From assembly GCA_047619485.1 (NCBI GenBank), contig JBLHKE010000135.1, positions 1 through 13,306 of the forward strand: 13,306 nucleotides of DNA. Direction: 5' to 3'. Every line of letters begins with the position of its first letter. The stretch's first letter is position 1. Under the pieces are notes generated by a model that saw nothing but the letters and a program-made list of their open reading frames with translations, was not told where the DNA came from and searched no databases. A program made the position numbers and the translations under genes. This DNA comes from JBLHKE01 sp047619485. Its GTDB lineage: Bacteria > Verrucomicrobiota > Verrucomicrobiia > Verrucomicrobiales > DEV007. Of the stretch, positions 13,170 to 13,306 are shown one piece after another.

Positions 13170-13193
13170 CCACGGAGTTCAACTCCGTGCTAC
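13170..13193 (-). repeat. REP-like palindrome 5 (GTAG tag), right half of inverted pair
   Basis: On the minus strand this reads GTAG (13193-13190), the same 8-bp stem as palindrome 4, and loop TGA. The TAG of the tag is the stop codon of the minus-strand frame that enters from the right end of the window. Confidence 0.72.
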
Positions 13194-13306
13194 GCCGACT
13201 CATCGGAATCAAATGCACCAAAGGCTCCCTGCATCGTGGCCGCTTCGATCGGTTCATCGCTCGGGTCACTGAGCGACTCCAAGATCCTGCGCGCCCGGCC
13301 AGGTTC
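13190..13306 (-). CDS. 3' end of an unidentified minus-strand gene
   Basis: 38 codons enter from the right edge in a frame reading EPGRARRILESLSD, then PSDEPIEAATMQGAFGAFDS, then DESA and a TAG stop. The acidic, flexible tail looks like a natural protein C-terminus. The stop lies exactly at the GTAG tag of a REP-like palindrome, as for cinA. It would be the gene upstream of the TatD-like hydrolase on the same strand, 341 bases away. Too little is visible to name a family. The opposite strand is also open here to the window edge, so the call is tentative. Confidence 0.4.
   Translation of the reverse strand, partial: EPGRARRILESLSDPSDEPIEAATMQGAFGAFDSDESA

Larger units (their letters stand above)
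12849..13189. other. Gene-free repeat island
   Basis: This 341-base stretch has no convincing gene. It holds two inverted copies of the same REP-like palindrome (12893-12916 and 13170-13193, the latter reaching into the next stop codon) and, between them, a MITE-like element with TAA target duplications. The leftover sequence (12849-12892, 12917-12932 and 13096-13169) shows nothing I recognise. A short open frame on the minus strand (13269-13075) crosses the repeats and is not protein-like. Confidence 0.7.

Noticed and set aside
13082..13306. Plus-strand frame open to the right edge of the window
   Set aside because: It runs through the MITE end and both arms of a REP-like hairpin, has no start in view, and is Arg-rich. 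The minus-strand acidic tail ending at the REP tag fits better, though this is not certain.

Overview
The window looks like a chromosomal stretch of a GC-rich Gram-negative bacterium. My best guess is Verrucomicrobiota. The guess rests on recalled family resemblance: a TPR lipoprotein starting with a CLWD-type motif, a small secreted protein with a TFDG..HPCxLC motif, and a Ycf46-type ATPase fragment. No database was searched. Shine-Dalgarno sequences are mostly weak or absent. TGA is an ordinary stop codon in several intact genes.

Layout. (1) 1-5640 is a surface-polysaccharide region. It holds the 3' part of a NodB-type polysaccharide deacetylase, which overlaps a six-helix membrane protein of unnamed family (plus strand). 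Convergent to these is a minus-strand pair: a Wzx-like flippase translationally coupled to an O-antigen ligase/polymerase-like protein. An AT-rich divergent spacer follows. Beyond it is a secreted protein with an N-terminal transthyretin-like domain and a C-terminal beta-propeller-like region resembling DUF4185/GH43. (2) 5724-9004 is a run of three damaged genes in a row. They are a TPR lipoprotein broken by a one-base frameshift in an A-tract, a glmS copy, and the N-terminal third of a Ycf46-like AAA ATPase with no ATPase core. The glmS copy carries an in-frame TGA at the Trp74 position, a Gly99-to-Ser change and an internal deletion of about 120 residues. (3) 9107-10414 holds a small secreted cysteine-motif protein and a class 3 lipase. 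(4) 10500-12848 is a tight minus-strand operon: a TatD-like metal hydrolase of the type seen in ebo clusters, a tiny coiled-coil lipoprotein, and cinA. (5) 12849-13306 is a repeat island followed by what is probably the 3' end of another minus-strand gene.

The most unexpected non-coding signal is a scattered set of REP-like palindromes. They share a 5' GTAG (or GTAA/CTAG) tag, a stem of variable sequence but conserved complementarity, and a loop starting TGC or TTGC (TGA in one copy). Two of them supply the stop codon of the adjacent gene. Two with the same stem form an inverted pair, and between them lies a 157-bp MITE-like element with long imperfect terminal inverted repeats and a TAA target duplication. 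I see no RAYT or other transposase gene, no tRNA or rRNA, and no CRISPR array. I found no clear new multi-gene system. The best leads are the REP family, the nested MITE, the decayed glmS and the acidic-histidine membrane protein.
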